The position numbers were made by a program, and so were the translations under genes. The notes below the pieces were generated by a model. It saw nothing but the letters and a program-made list of their open reading frames with translations. It did not search any database and was not told the origin of the DNA. Source: Warburgia ugandensis (taxonomy: Eukaryota > Streptophyta > Magnoliopsida > Canellales > Canellaceae). From it: a stretch of DNA of 64,000 nt. This document shows positions 12,212-23,164 of this stretch, piece by piece (positions within the stretch are counted from its first letter, which is position 1; every line of letters begins with the position of its first letter). The stretch is from NCBI GenBank assembly GCA_035236585.1, contig CP141127.1, forward strand, positions 61,733,495 through 61,797,494, given 5' to 3'.

Positions 12212-12852
12212 ATTCCTGGGTACCAAATATCACACGACGTGCCCCACTCCTATAAAGCCCATGCATCTGCCTTGTCACCTTCAATAGTGCATAGGTTCCG
12301 TTCGTTAATGTGACGTCATTTGTACGACTGATACATCTACGTACACGAGGTTCTTGTGGCCATTACACCGACTGTTTCTGTCCTTCGGTTGTCAATGGTT
12401 GTAGCGGGGAAATCTACGGTTGTAGCCGGGAAACTTAGGTGCCTAGAACATCTTAATTGCTTCTTTAAAATGACTGGGATTAAAGGGCACGTAATCGGAA
12501 TCTTGTTGATCATGAAAGTGGCCAAAATATAGTTGAATGTTCTCGTCAACCATTCACTTGAGTGAGACACAGGACGGTGGATTTTCGGCGTCCGGGTGAC
12601 ATTCTTCGACCTAGGAAAGAAGACCGAAAGGAAGGTAGCTCTCTTGGTCCCATCCAGTGGCAATACTGAGAGCGAACAGGTTAAGATATCCTAGTAGTCC
12701 AAGCCGTAGACGATGAGTGTTCATTCTTATGGCTTATATAAGTACACTGACAGGGAGAACAATGACCATTTTCTTGTACTTTTCCTTTCTCTACAATATC
12801 CAAGCTTTGGGCAGTTAGAACAACTGCGTGACCACCATACATTTCGAGTCAA
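12212..12852. other. No gene seen between the two MITE-like copies
   Basis: A 108-codon minus-strand open frame (12337-12663) contains a small internal repeat (FPATTVDFPATTID) but no known domain. I regard it as unsupported. No other feature is recognised. Confidence 0.35.
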
Positions 12853-13203
12853 CAAATGTAAACCAAAGCTCTTGTAAGCACTCCAAAATTTTGTATAGAG
12901 CAGTCCAATATTAAATGATCTATCTGGTTCGTCTGATTTCTTTGATTTTGGATATCTCCTAGTCTAGAAATCACGCTAATTGGATAAGTCTAACACTTAA
13001 AGAATTATTCTATTGATATCCACAGGAAATTTTGTAAGCAACACTCTATATTCAATATCTAAAAGCACGATTTTGTAAATTGTCAATGTATTTCATTCTC
13101 TTGTTTACAAGATATCTAACGTAGGACAATTGGATAATGAAAGCAGGGCCCATTCAAACAATAAGTTAGTGTTTTGTGTCAAGCACTTTGATTTAACATT
13201 CCT
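12853..13203. mobile_element. MITE-like inverted-repeat element, copy 2
   Basis: About 351 bp. The right end, ctttgatttaacattcc, matches the right end of copy 1, and the left end, aaatgtaaaccaaag, is a diverged complement. The internal phrase aaatgatctatctggtt is shared with copy 1. It is more decayed than copy 1. The shared ends and near-equal length support one family. Target-site duplications are not clear. Confidence 0.55.
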
Positions 13204-16097
13204 TTTTCAAGCTTAGCATCTCCTAAAAGTTTATGCCGGTCACATGCATATCCTTTGTGATCTAAGAAATTTCATCATTTGGTTTAGTGATCCTGGCCTT
13301 ATTAATCTAAGCCATAAATTTTAAGAATTGAATTTCATAAAACAAACAACGTAATTGATACATGCACATGAACATGCTAGTAGGCACACACACAGAGGTT
13401 ATATGGCGTAGCTTGTCTCATTGCACTGGCATTATAGGTGTCATGTAATATGCGGGTGGGGCTCAGTTGCTATAGTTTTTTCTAGTAATCTAAACCATTG
13501 AAGTAATTCGACCTATCTCAAATGATCTATGGGTATCAGAAATCCTATTTATGATGTCCTCAGACACTCTCTAGTTTTTTAGGATCATCCAAGCACATTG
13601 TTTCTTATGGGTTACCTATTTTTGGCATTTTGAACATGATGAACAACTTACATCTTTAAAAAAAAAAGAAAAAAAGAGAGAGCTTATTTTGAATGGAAAA
13701 ATAGGTATATACACCTTCCTCTCCTCTTTAGTATGTATGCTTACTGGGACTCACAGATTAAACCATAATATAGTTTGTTTTTTCTTTTTGTTGAATAGCT
13801 AAAGCATAGTATTAAATTACTCCATAAATTGGTCAATATTTGACCAAGATAGTTTCCTTTATGTAAAGTATACATAATATTAGAGATAGGACATAATACT
13901 GCATGAGATTTTCTTGGGCGAAGAATGATAGTATGGTGCTTGACACTAGAGCAAGCTACTCTGTAGTATACTTTTACATAATGGACCACATCCTCGATTG
14001 ATCAGACTATCTCTCTGATTTAACAGACATTTGATGACTACTCCAAAAACTATGAGATTTAGGTGAGCCAAGAATTTACAAAAAAGAAAAGAAAAGAAAA
14101 GAAAAAGTATTCTTTATCAAAATAGATGGACAGTTGGAAATCTTGTTCGAAGAACAGTCCAGTCCACATCAATAAGTAAGAAGCAATTTTCGAATGTTGA
14201 AAATCATCCAATTAAATTGATGCTTGGTAAACAAGATAATTGAAGCTAGTGAAATCAAGGAAGAAGTTTGAACAAACAAAGTTGGGATTTAGCTTTCAAA
14301 AGCAGGGCAATTACACAATTATTTGATGCGATGGTGCACTATTGTACCATTTCTCCTTGATATAATAGGGGCACTAGTATATTCACCGCTTGTTCATCCC
14401 TCGGCCACCCGTTACGTCATGCGAAACTGGCTAAAGATAGGCTGACTGCTAATTCTTGTCATACTTGACAATGAGTGGGTCCCACGTACCTTCTGTTGTT
14501 TCGTTCTTAGTTGGTTCCTCCTACTCACTTGAGAAAATTAGAAGAAAAAGTTGTGTGAAGTATCTTCCCCTCGGCAATGGGATGTCACAGTTGCAATTCA
14601 TTCATGGGATGACAACATCAAACCCAAAAATGAAGAAAAATAGCAAGAGAATGAATAAAGAAAGCCCTAGATCTGAATAAAGATCCGAAACTATCATCTT
14701 GTACTCCACTTTCAAGAGATTGAGCACAAAGGACACCAGGAAAACCCTAAACTCATCTTGGAACCGACAACATAAACCTAGAAATCTAGTTCTATCTAAG
14801 ACTTTCAGGTTGTATATTAAAGGTAAAATTTAATTATTAAAGAATTTTAAGGGCAAGGAGAGTAGTCTCTCTGTGTATATGTGTGTTGTAGATGGCAAGT
14901 CTCTTTCTTGCGTCTCTTCTACAATCCAACCCTCCCCTTGGGACCAAGTTTTGGACTGATCAGAGTTGTTTATCTTGTTTGTCCCATTTTTGGCAGGCTA
15001 CTTCTTAGAAATCTCATCCATTCAAAGGATTATACCGATTGATGAGATTTTTCAGGAGGCTATCTAAGTGAGGGCAAACAAGAGTGAATAGTTTTGATCA
15101 TTCAAAATCTTGGCTTATTTTACCTCATCATTTGTGCATATCTAATCTCGTGTGCGACTATAATTTAGCAAAGAGAGAGAGAAGAAGACCTAAAGGAAGA
15201 TGCGGGACCCAGAAGCATAGGGTCTCCCCATATCAACCGATTTGCATTATTTCTTAACCATTTTGCATGAGGTAAGGAGTGGATCGGGGAAAGAAAAAGG
15301 CGAGTGAATATATATATATATATATATATATATGCACCCTAAAATTAGATGAGAAATTATTTGATATAACCCATCGTATCAAAGTTATATCACCCCCAAA
15401 ACGATCCAACCATTGATCCTATTTTCAAGGGTGAAATGAAGTTTTTTGCTGGCGTGGCAATGAAAAGGTTAAAACTGGAGAGAGAGAAAAAGGAATCTAG
15501 TTTCCTTCAAAAGAAAATAATATTAAAAATAAATCAATTAAATCCTGAAATTAGTGCCTCTAATGTAATATGTAAGCTGGAGAGAGAACCTTGCCAAACC
15601 ATTCGTCCTCTCCAACCAGATGATTGCAAGTGAAAGACCCAAACAAAGGAAAACCAGAAGAAACCCATCAACTTGTTCCAACACCCGCTGCCTTCTCCAA
15701 CCGGTGAATTGGTTTTGGAGGAAAGAACTCCAACAGAAAAGAAGACCATACAAGGACAAGCAAGGAGTGAACAAAATAGAACAAGTAGATGGTGTCAAAG
15801 TGGGAAAAATGTTACTGCTTCTTAACCATATGATTGCTGCACTACTTTAGCTAGGACCATTTTTATTGGAGAAAAATCAAATAAAGAACTGCATGGGAAT
15901 TTTCATTTTTCTCTATTTTTAGATTTCTATGACAAGATCCACTTCTTCTTTATGTTTTTCTCTAATTTTGATCAACAATCTCAATACTATTAAAGTTCAT
16001 TATTTTCTTCTAAACATCTTTAGGGGGTTTTTAGAAACACTTCATCTTTTCTCCATTTTCAATTTTCTACTATTTCTGTGTCCTTTTTAAACCTTGG
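13204..16097. other. Long stretch without a recognised gene
   Basis: No domain-bearing frame on either strand. Small features only: an aaaag-rich stretch near 14083-14106; 10-bp foldback arms aaatctcatc (15009) and gatgagattt (15041); 9-bp arms tgatataac (15362) and gttatatca (15384); and a TA microsatellite at 15307. Short open frames at 14456-14680 and 15436-15850 have no recognisable features. Confidence 0.4.
15307..15333. repeat. (TA)n microsatellite
   Basis: About 13 uninterrupted TA dinucleotides. Confidence 0.95.
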
Positions 16098-16160
16098 ATT
16101 CTAATCATTTTCTAAACTCCGCTAATGCCAATTCCAAGCTAGGATGAAAAGGAGGAGGGT

Positions 16161-16440
16161 CTTGCGTCAGGTGCCAGCCGGCAAGGGAGAAGTTGAAGAT
16201 GATTTTGTTATTTCTTTCTTACAAATGAATATGCATTTGTATATTAGTTTGTGAGGAAGAAATGAAAATCCTCTCCAGCTTTTTAAAATATGGCAACCCT
16301 TGCATCAGGTGCTAGTCGGCAAGGGTAAAGCTAAAGATAATTTTGTTATTTCTTTTCCACTTGCAAATGAATACGCATTTGTATATTAGTTTATAAGGAA
16401 GAAATGAAAATTATCTTTAGCTTCTCAAAACTATTGTAAC
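16161..16440 (+). repeat. Tandem hairpin modules at the RTE 5' end
   Basis: Two head-to-tail modules of about 140 bp (16161-16302 and 16303-16440), each beginning cttgc(g/a)tcaggtgc-like or ttgcatcaggtgc. Each can fold: in module 2, aagctaaagataatttt near 16328 pairs with aaaattatctttagctt near 16409, and the inner aaatgaatacgcatttgt is itself nearly self-complementary. A half module with only the right arm recurs at about 16622-16690. The antisense copy has one module (38275-38390). Confidence 0.7.
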
Positions 16441-16496
16441 CCTAACATGACATGAATCAAAAACTAACATTCCCTCAAGCTAGGGCGTTCCCCATA

Positions 16497-16930
16497 AGCG
16501 ATGCACTACATCAGATCCTGGGTGCAGTGAAAAATAGGCAATGGTTTCTATGGCATTCTCCGAGAAGCGATGCGCTACATCGGATCCCTCGTGTAGTAAA
16601 AAATAGGCAATGGCTGCTAGAGCGCCCTAGCAAGGAAAAAATGAAAATCATCTTCAACTTCTTAAAACTATGACAACCCTAACATGACATGAATTGAAAA
16701 GTGACATTCCCTCAAGCTAGGGTGTTCCCCATAAGCGACGCACTGCATCAGATCCCGGGTATTGTGAAAAATAGGCAAGGGTTGCTAGGGCGTTCTCCTA
16801 GAAGCGATGTGCTACATCAGATCCTGGGTGTAGTAACAAATGGGCAAGGGCTACTAAAGCGTCCCCTAGGAAGCGACACGTTGCATCAGAACCCAAGTGC
16901 AATGAAAAGTGGATATGGGTTCATGTCATG
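16497..16930 (+). repeat. In-frame 69-bp repeats before the RTE endonuclease
   Basis: Five units with exact 69-bp spacing inside each block: starts at 16497 and 16566, then, after a hairpin fragment, 16734, 16803 and 16872. Each begins agcgatgc.ct.catcag. The period is 23 codons and all units keep one frame, giving diverged peptides of the type SDALHQIPGIVKNRQGLL. The frame runs directly into the endonuclease. Three units with the same period lie in the antisense copy near 38040-38215. Confidence 0.8.
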
Positions 16931-17707
16931 GAGGTTGAGAAAGGTGATAGTAAATAGGATATCTCCAAAGTATAAGATTCGTATCGCTACATGGAATATA
17001 GGGACATTGCCAGGTAAGAGTTTGGAGTTAGTAGACGCCATGAAACATAGGAGAGTCAACATCACTTGTATCCAAGAAACCAAGTGGAAAGGGGCTAAAG
17101 CTAGAGAAATAGATGGGTATAAATTATGGTATGTAGGAAAGGATAATAACAGAAATGGCGTAGGAATAATCATGGATAAGGAATTAAAGGATAAAGTTGT
17201 GGATGTTAAAAGAATCAGTGATAGAATTATAATAATAAAACTTGTTCTAGGAGAGCAAATTATAGATGTTATAAGTGCATACGCCCACAAGTAGGGTTAT
17301 AAGATATAATCAAGAGATAGTTTTGGGAAAATATGGAGGGAGTCATGCAAGAAATTCCCAACATTGAGGGGATATTTATAGGAGCAAACATAAATGGTCA
17401 TGTAGGAAAAGAAAAGGAAGGATATGATAGAATATACGGAGGGTATGGTATAGGTGAACGAAATGAGATGGGGGAGAATATCCTCTATTTTGCTTTGTCA
17501 TATAATCTGGCCATTGCAAATACACTCATTAAGAAGAGGGATGAACACTTAATAACCTTTAAAAGTGGACTTCATAAAAGCCAAATAGACTTTTGTCTGC
17601 TTAGGAATAATGAACAATCTATGTATAAGGATTGTAAGGTGATACCCGGTGAGAGTTTAACCTCACAACATAGGTTAATGGTTATAGATATCCATATCAA
17701 AACATGA
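16929..17707 (+). pseudogene. RTE endonuclease (EEP family) domain, frameshifted
   Basis: Apurinic-endonuclease-like domain that would nick the target DNA for target-primed reverse transcription. The first part (16974-17294) reads RIATWNIGTL, ITCIQETKW, YKLWYVGKDNNRNGVGI and DVISAYA, with the catalytic Asn and Glu blocks present. A frame shift near 17294-17330 separates it from the second part (17333-17707) with GANINGHVG (family G-D-x-N-G-H; the Asp is Asn here), KSQIDFCLLR and SQHRLMVIDI (catalytic His block). The shift and the Asp loss indicate inactivity. Confidence 0.85.
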
Positions 17708-17969
17708 AAGAAATGAAATGAACTTAATAGGTATCCAAAAATTAAGTGGTGGAACTTAAAAGGAGTGAAAATAACCTCATTTACAAATAAGTTGATGGTA
17801 GAAGGAAATTGGAACTATGAAACAAAAGGAAATACCATGTGGATTAATATTGCTGAGTCCATTAAAAAAGTGGCAAAAGATGTCTTAGGAGTATCTAAAG
17901 GTAAAAGGCAATTAGTAAGGAAACATGGTGGTGGAGTGAAATAGTGAAAAAATTATTAAAGAAAATTAG

Positions 17970-19371
17970 ATGTGTTTTAAAGCATGGCAGAAGACTAGGA
18001 ATAATGAAAACTATGAACAATATAAGAATGCTAAAAAGGTTGCTAAGAGAATAGTAAGTGAGACTAAACGTAAAGCATATGATGAGCTCTATAATAGGCT
18101 AGGAACAAGAGAAGGTAAGAAAGATGTGTTTAAACTTGCAAAAGTAAGAGAATAGAAGGGTAAGGACTTAGATCATGTTAGGTGCATTAGAAGCAATGAT
18201 CAAAGGGTATTAGTCAAAGATGATAAGATCAAACAAAGGTGGGAAACGTACTTTCAAAAATTATTAAATGACAATGGCTCTGAGAATATAGGGATTGAAA
18301 ATACTATAAATCTAAATAACATTGGATATTATAGATATGAACGTAGGATTAGAATACCTGAAGTGAAAGAGACCTTGAAAAAGATGAAATCAGGAAAGGC
18401 CATGGGGCATGATGGTATACTAATAGATGTTTAGAAGCATATGGGAGATATTGGGGTAGTTTGGTTAACAAAGATGTTTAACAAGATTATAAAATCAAAG
18501 AAAATGCCTGATTAGTGGAGGAAAAGCTCCATTGTACCAATTTATAAGAATAAAGGAGACATACAGAGTTGCACTAATTATCGATAGATCAAACTTATGA
18601 GGCACACTATGAAACTTTTTGAAAGAGTGATTGAGAAGAGGTTACTACATGAAACAAGTGTATAGGAGAATCGGTTTGGTTTCATGCCTGGGAAGTCTAC
18701 CATGGAAGCTATTTTCTTACTAAGACAATTAGTAGAGAAATATAGGGAGAGGAGGAAAGACATCCACATGGTCTTTATGGACTAAGAGAAAGCTTATGAT
18801 AGAGTCCCTAAAGAGTTTGATATGGAGGGTGTTGGGCAACAAAGGGAATTCGCATGGGTATATAGACATAATTAAAGATATGTATGAGGGAGCAGTAACA
18901 AATGTTAAGACCACTAGTGGTGAGACTGGTGATTTTCCTGTCATTATAAGATTGCACCAAAGATCGGCATTGAGACCATACCTTTTCACAATGGTTATGG
19001 ATGAGTTAACAAAACATCATCTGCATAAGGAGATTCCCTGATGCATGCTATTTGTAGATGATATAGTCTAACTTGATGAGACAAGGGAGGGTGTAAACAT
19101 AAAGCTAAAGTTATGGAGAGAAGCATTAGAATTTAAAGGATTTAAAATTAGGTGAACTAAGACAGAATATATGGAATACAATCTTAGCATGAAGAGGAGT
19201 AGGAATGGAACACCAGTCAAGATTGATAACCAAGAAGTCCCTATAAAAGACCACTCTCGGTACTTAGGATCAATGATTCATGAGAGTGGAGAGATTGAGA
19301 GGGAGGTTACCCAGAGAATCCATGAAGGTTGGAACAAATGGAGATGTGCATCTAGAGTTTTGTGTGATTAG
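17970..19371 (+). pseudogene. RTE reverse transcriptase with linker
   Basis: Reverse transcriptase for target-primed synthesis. The linker (17970-18270) has CFKAWQKTRNNENYEQYKNA and WETYFQKLLND. The RT proper then gives KMKSGKAMGHDGILIDV, SSIVPIYKNKGDIQSC-NYR, RFGFMPGKSTMEAIFLLRQL, VFMD-EKAYDRVP, a G-L-H-Q-G-S equivalent (RLHQRSAL) and the catalytic FVDD at 19051-19062. Thumb-side sequence continues to 19371 (SRYLGSMIHESGEIEREV). At least half a dozen stops and one or more shifts interrupt it, though the catalytic FVDD is intact. Confidence 0.9.
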
Positions 19372-19380
19372 TAGGTGTCA

Positions 19381-19821
19381 CTCAAACTAAAAGAAAAATT
19401 CTATAGGATGGCCATAAGGCCGGCCATGCTTTATGGATCAGAGTGTTGGGTAGTTAAGGAACATCATGCTCACAAGATGATCATCGTAGACATGAGGATG
19501 TTGAGATGGATAAGTGGCAAGACAAGAAAAGATTGAATTATAAATGAAAATATTAGAGGAAATTTAGGGGTAGCACCAATAGGTAACAAGATGAGGGCGA
19601 TTAGACTTAGATGGTTTGGACATGTTCAAAGGAGACCAACAATGGCACCAGTTAGAAGGAGTAAGGCAATACAAGTAGAAGGTTCTAAAAGGGCCAGGGG
19701 AAGGCCCAAAAGTACGTGGATAGAAGTGGCGGGGAAAGATTTAAAAACTTTGGGACTAAATGAAGCCATGGTACTTAATAGAGAGGAATGGAGGAATAAG
19801 ATTCATGTGGCTAACCCCTAA
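19381..19821 (+). pseudogene. RTE C-terminal domain
   Basis: Continuation of the RTE polyprotein: MAIRPAMLYGSECW, then, in the open piece 19591-19821, RAIRLRWFGHVQRRPTMAP, GRPKSTWIEV and EEWRNKIHVANP with a natural-looking stop. This is the C-terminus widespread in plant RTE LINE proteins. About 25 bases after the stop the element ends in its (gat)n tail. Confidence 0.85.
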
Positions 19822-19864
19822 TTGGGATAAGGTCTTGATGATGATGATCCTAATCGTTTTCTAA

Positions 19865-21467
19865 GATTTTCACAGCCATTAAATTTGTTCTTCCATAGTT
19901 TTGAGTTAGAAATTGGTGTTATTTAAGAATCAAGCTTTGATTTGCTAAGAAATTTCCATTATGAAAATGCTGTCTAGAAAGGTTGATTGAAGTTCTACTA
20001 TGTTAATGTATTTTCTCCAAGATCCTTATGTGATAGAATCGTCAACTTCTTTTAAAGATGGAAGCTAAAAATGGAGCTAATATCATCGTCTTTATATGAG
20101 AAGCTAGATTATTGTGCCAATCCTTGGTGTAATCCTACAGTGATAGGAAAATATGAGAAGCTAAACTATTGCACTGTATGTGATGAATCTTGTATTTATA
20201 TGATGATTTGGTATAACAACATAGTATTATTTGGCTTCTCCTATTATATGCTTCATCTACCACTAATTTGGTGCATAAATTTGAGATTATATTCAAATAG
20301 AAGTGTATCAGCTTGCTTATTAGAGGCACTCAAAGGAAGATTTTTCCATCAGAACACCTAGACAATTCTATAGTTCTATGAGAGTAATGCAAATGAGAAG
20401 ATCACAAATGATTGATCCATGATAAAGGGTTCAATGAGCTCATATAACATAAGCCTATATTAACTATGATAACTGATATTATTCATGCAACATGTAGTAG
20501 AAGTGTTGGAAATGTGGAATAGATGGTTATTTCATTGTATTCAAAAAATAAAGAATGTTGGTTATGTATCTTCATACAAGAAAGCAATGTATGATGGAAG
20601 TTTAAAATATAAACTCAATCATGATTTTTGTAGACAGTTACTTCTTACATTCTTTAACATTTATCAATTTAATACCAAATGGATGGATTTAATAGCTATG
20701 TGCCCTCAAAATTGGGCTTCTTTCTCTCTTTTATCTCTTTCACTTCATGAAAGTTGTTTCTATAGTTGGATGGTCATTAAGATGTTGGTCTATGTTGCCA
20801 CCTTTTTAGAAAAGATGAAAAGTAACCCCTTGATTGAAAAAAGGTTTTTCCAAGTCTGTGTACAATATGAATGTACAATATGAATCTCAAGGTACTGTTT
20901 CAACAACTATCAACACATATTCATGCCATGTATACGTGATCATTGGGAAGATAATGGTAGTCATACGACTCATATCTTTTAAGATTTCTTAATGCTAGAA
21001 AGTTATTATCCATTAAAATGGTGCAGCTTTTGCTTATTGAATGTGAATCATAAGTAGATTCTCTCCCATTTGTATAAATGATTGATCGAATTGATCGCAA
21101 ATTGAATGAAAAACTTAATGCATATGATACCAAAAATGTTGTTATATCGAGCATTCAAGGGCTTTTTTTATACCAGCTTGGATGATGGGTTCTTCCTTTT
21201 TGATACTATGGGAACAATTACCATAAGCAAAGGTAAAATAATATCCTGAAATGCTACTACAAACTCAATTTGCTAGGGCCATCCAACGTGGTATGTTCCT
21301 CAGACATGATATAGAAAAGAGGAATAAGATAAGCAATTGCAGTTACAAATTATAACTTTTGAAAAAGAAAAAGTAACAATCATACTATAGCATTGGTCTT
21401 GTTGACCTTCTTGTCTTCAAATAGTAAAACATCTAGGGCATTGTTTTCTTTTACATGGGTCTCTCCT
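19865..21467. other. No gene seen
   Basis: AT-rich sequence without recognised domains. Open frames of 96 codons (20071-20361) and 132 codons (20485-20883) show no motif and no support. The first spans the filler-DNA scar at 20094-20175, which argues against it being a gene. Confidence 0.4.
20094..20175. repeat. Flank duplication around a 32-bp RTE-derived filler
   Basis: Two diverged copies of tatgagaagcta..ttattg (20094-20117 and 20152-20175) flank about 32 bp (20120-20151) that match antisense RTE sequence at 36031-36062 with one visible mismatch (core ccttggtgtaatcctacag). The pattern is that of templated filler at a repaired double-strand break. Confidence 0.6.
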
Positions 21468-21479
21468 GACTACTACATA

Positions 21480-22030
21480 GGATGCTTTCAAAGTTGATTT
21501 TTAGTCAACCAACTTCATAAAAATAATAAAAGTTAGTTTCCAAAAAATGACTTTAAAAATCATATTTAGGAAGTCAATATGCTAGGAATGGACTTCTTTA
21601 ATGTGGTGGTAAACAAATTTTTTCATGAGAATAGTTTTTAAAGTCGTTTTTTAGTAATCGACTTTAAAAGTCACCACTTTTAAAGTTTCTTATATAGATT
21701 TGGCTTTAAAAGTCTATTTTATTATAGTGAAAAAAACTTTTTTTTTTTACTAGAAAAGATTATAAAAGTCAATTTTAATAATGACTTTAAAGAGTGTACT
21801 TTTAAAGTCATTTATCTAAAATCAACTTCTAAAGTTGGTTTTTGGAACCAACTTTAAAAGTTATGACTTTTAATTTAGTTTCATAAAACAACTTTAAAAG
21901 TTGTGGCTTTTAAAGTCCATTTTTTAAAATAGACTTTAAAAGTCGTGACTTTTAAAGTTGGTTTCTGATAATCGATTTTAAAGTACTATTCTTTTAAAGT
22001 CATTCTTCATACTCAACTTTATAAGTCCTA
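21480..22030. repeat. CACTA subterminal repeat array
   Basis: Dozens of direct and inverted (g)actttaaaagtc words over 550 bp, matching the arrays at the other CACTA ends in this window. Confidence 0.75.
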
Positions 22031-22111
22031 CTTTGTTATATAATTTTTTACATTACCTTTTGATTTTATGTTTTTGATTGTCTTCATCTATATATAAACT
22101 ATTGAAATGGA

Positions 22112-22114
<3 letters not shown>

Positions 22115-22155
<41 letters not shown>

Positions 22156-22180
22156 TATATATATATATATATATATATAT
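22115..22180. repeat. (AC)n(AT)n compound microsatellite
   Basis: AC dinucleotides to about 22152, then AT dinucleotides to 22180. Confidence 0.95.
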
Positions 22181-22700
22181 TCTTTGTTGATATTGATTTG
22201 TGTGTTAGTTAGTATCTTCTTATTTGTTTCATATGCATGTTCTATATTTTTTCATGTGTAGGTGTTGTCAACAATACATGACATGTCCTAGATTTTTATT
22301 AAATAATTCCATTTTAGCTCATGTGCTATATAGATTGTATTACTAAGATGAAATACTATGCTGCATTTGGTATATATTTATATTTTTGTAATAAAAGGAT
22401 GATAAATGAGGAGTTATCTAAAAAATAACTTGATTTGCATGGTCGTGTTTTTTATGTATAGATTACGTGATTCAATGTTGAATTGTATCAAATATTATTT
22501 GGTGCAAGTTAATTAATGTTCTAAAGTCAAGAAAAAAAATGAGAAATATACTTTAAAAGTAATTTTTTACTTTATAAAAGGGCTGAGTTGTCTCTCTTTT
22601 TCTTTTTTTTCTTATTTCTTCATCTTTTGGGGGGGAATTACGGCCTTGTCCTTTAGTCCTTCTATCTCTCTTTGTCCTGTCTCTCTCTTGCTATACATTT

Positions 22701-23099
22701 TAGAGATTTTGAATGTTTTTAGTATGAAAAACATAGTAAGAAAACTAATCCCCGTTGTTGTCATTCATGAATTTTCTTATTACTAACTCTCTATTTGCAT
22801 GTTGTGGATAAAGTGGGTTTTATCTCTGCAGATGATAGGGTTAAGATCTTATTTAGATCATCGTGATTTTGGAAAAAATCATACAATTTCATTGCAAACA
22901 ATAACTGCTTCTTGATCTAACCCTCAATATTGGAGAAAGGAAGAGCCTCATGCTTTGTGATTCTCATCCAAAATTAGAGTTTGATGATGAGAAATATTTT
23001 CATCATGTCAGCCGAGGAAGTTGCAATTTGAAGCTTGACCATCTCTCTTTCCATTAGAAAGTGGTGTGAGTTGAATACTGAGATGCCAGATTTAGATAA
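22701..23099. other. No gene seen
   Basis: Unassigned sequence between a degraded CACTA 5' end and the short left flank of the interrupted CACTA element. No domains recognised. Confidence 0.4.
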
Positions 23100-23117
23100 A
23101 ATAGTTCTAGATTATCT

Positions 23118-23164
23118 CGTTGGTCATGTGCCATCTTGTATTAATGAGATGTAATAATATGCAA
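23118..23164 (+). mobile_element. Left flank of the interrupted CACTA element, with target duplication
   Basis: The sequence tcatgtgccat..ttgtatta to tgcaa aligns with 22319-22365 of the degraded CACTA 5' end. The alignment continues without a gap at 40137 on the far side of the Athila/Tat element (aaaaggatgataaatgagg shared with 22395). This shows that the 17-kb retroelement split one CACTA element. The 5-bp target duplication tgcaa is 23160-23164 and 40137-40141. Confidence 0.6.

Larger units (their letters stand above)
16116..19846 (+). mobile_element. RTE-clade LINE, near full length
   Basis: A 3.7-kb non-LTR retrotransposon flanked by a degenerate 18-bp target-site duplication: attctaatcattttctaa (16098-16115) and atcctaatcgttttctaa (19847-19864), two mismatches. 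The 5' end, ctccgctaatgcc, matches the 5' end of the antisense copy at 38462. The 3' end, ctaattgggataaggtc, followed by a short (gat)n tail, is typical of plant RTE elements. Order: tandem hairpin modules, in-frame 69-bp repeats, endonuclease, linker, reverse transcriptase, C-terminal domain. Stops and shifts make it non-autonomous now, but the copy is fairly well preserved. Confidence 0.9.
21468..22700 (+). mobile_element. CACTA transposon, degraded 5' end
   Basis: Begins (g)actactacataggatgcttt, a decayed version of the CACTA terminus seen at 48260 and, inverted, at 1118. It continues with dense subterminal motifs (21480-22030), microsatellites, and sequence at 22317-22445 homologous to the interrupted CACTA element that resumes at 40137. 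No transposase coding was found here. The right end is not defined. Confidence 0.6.

Noticed and set aside
12337-12663. 108-codon minus-strand open frame between two MITE-like elements
   Set aside because: No family resemblance; only a short internal repeat. Not enough to call a gene.
16886-17290. 134-codon minus-strand frame
   Set aside because: Antisense shadow of the RTE endonuclease.
20485-20883. 132-codon plus-strand open frame
   Set aside because: No recognisable motif, no promoter or intron evidence, AT-rich context; could be real but nothing supports it.
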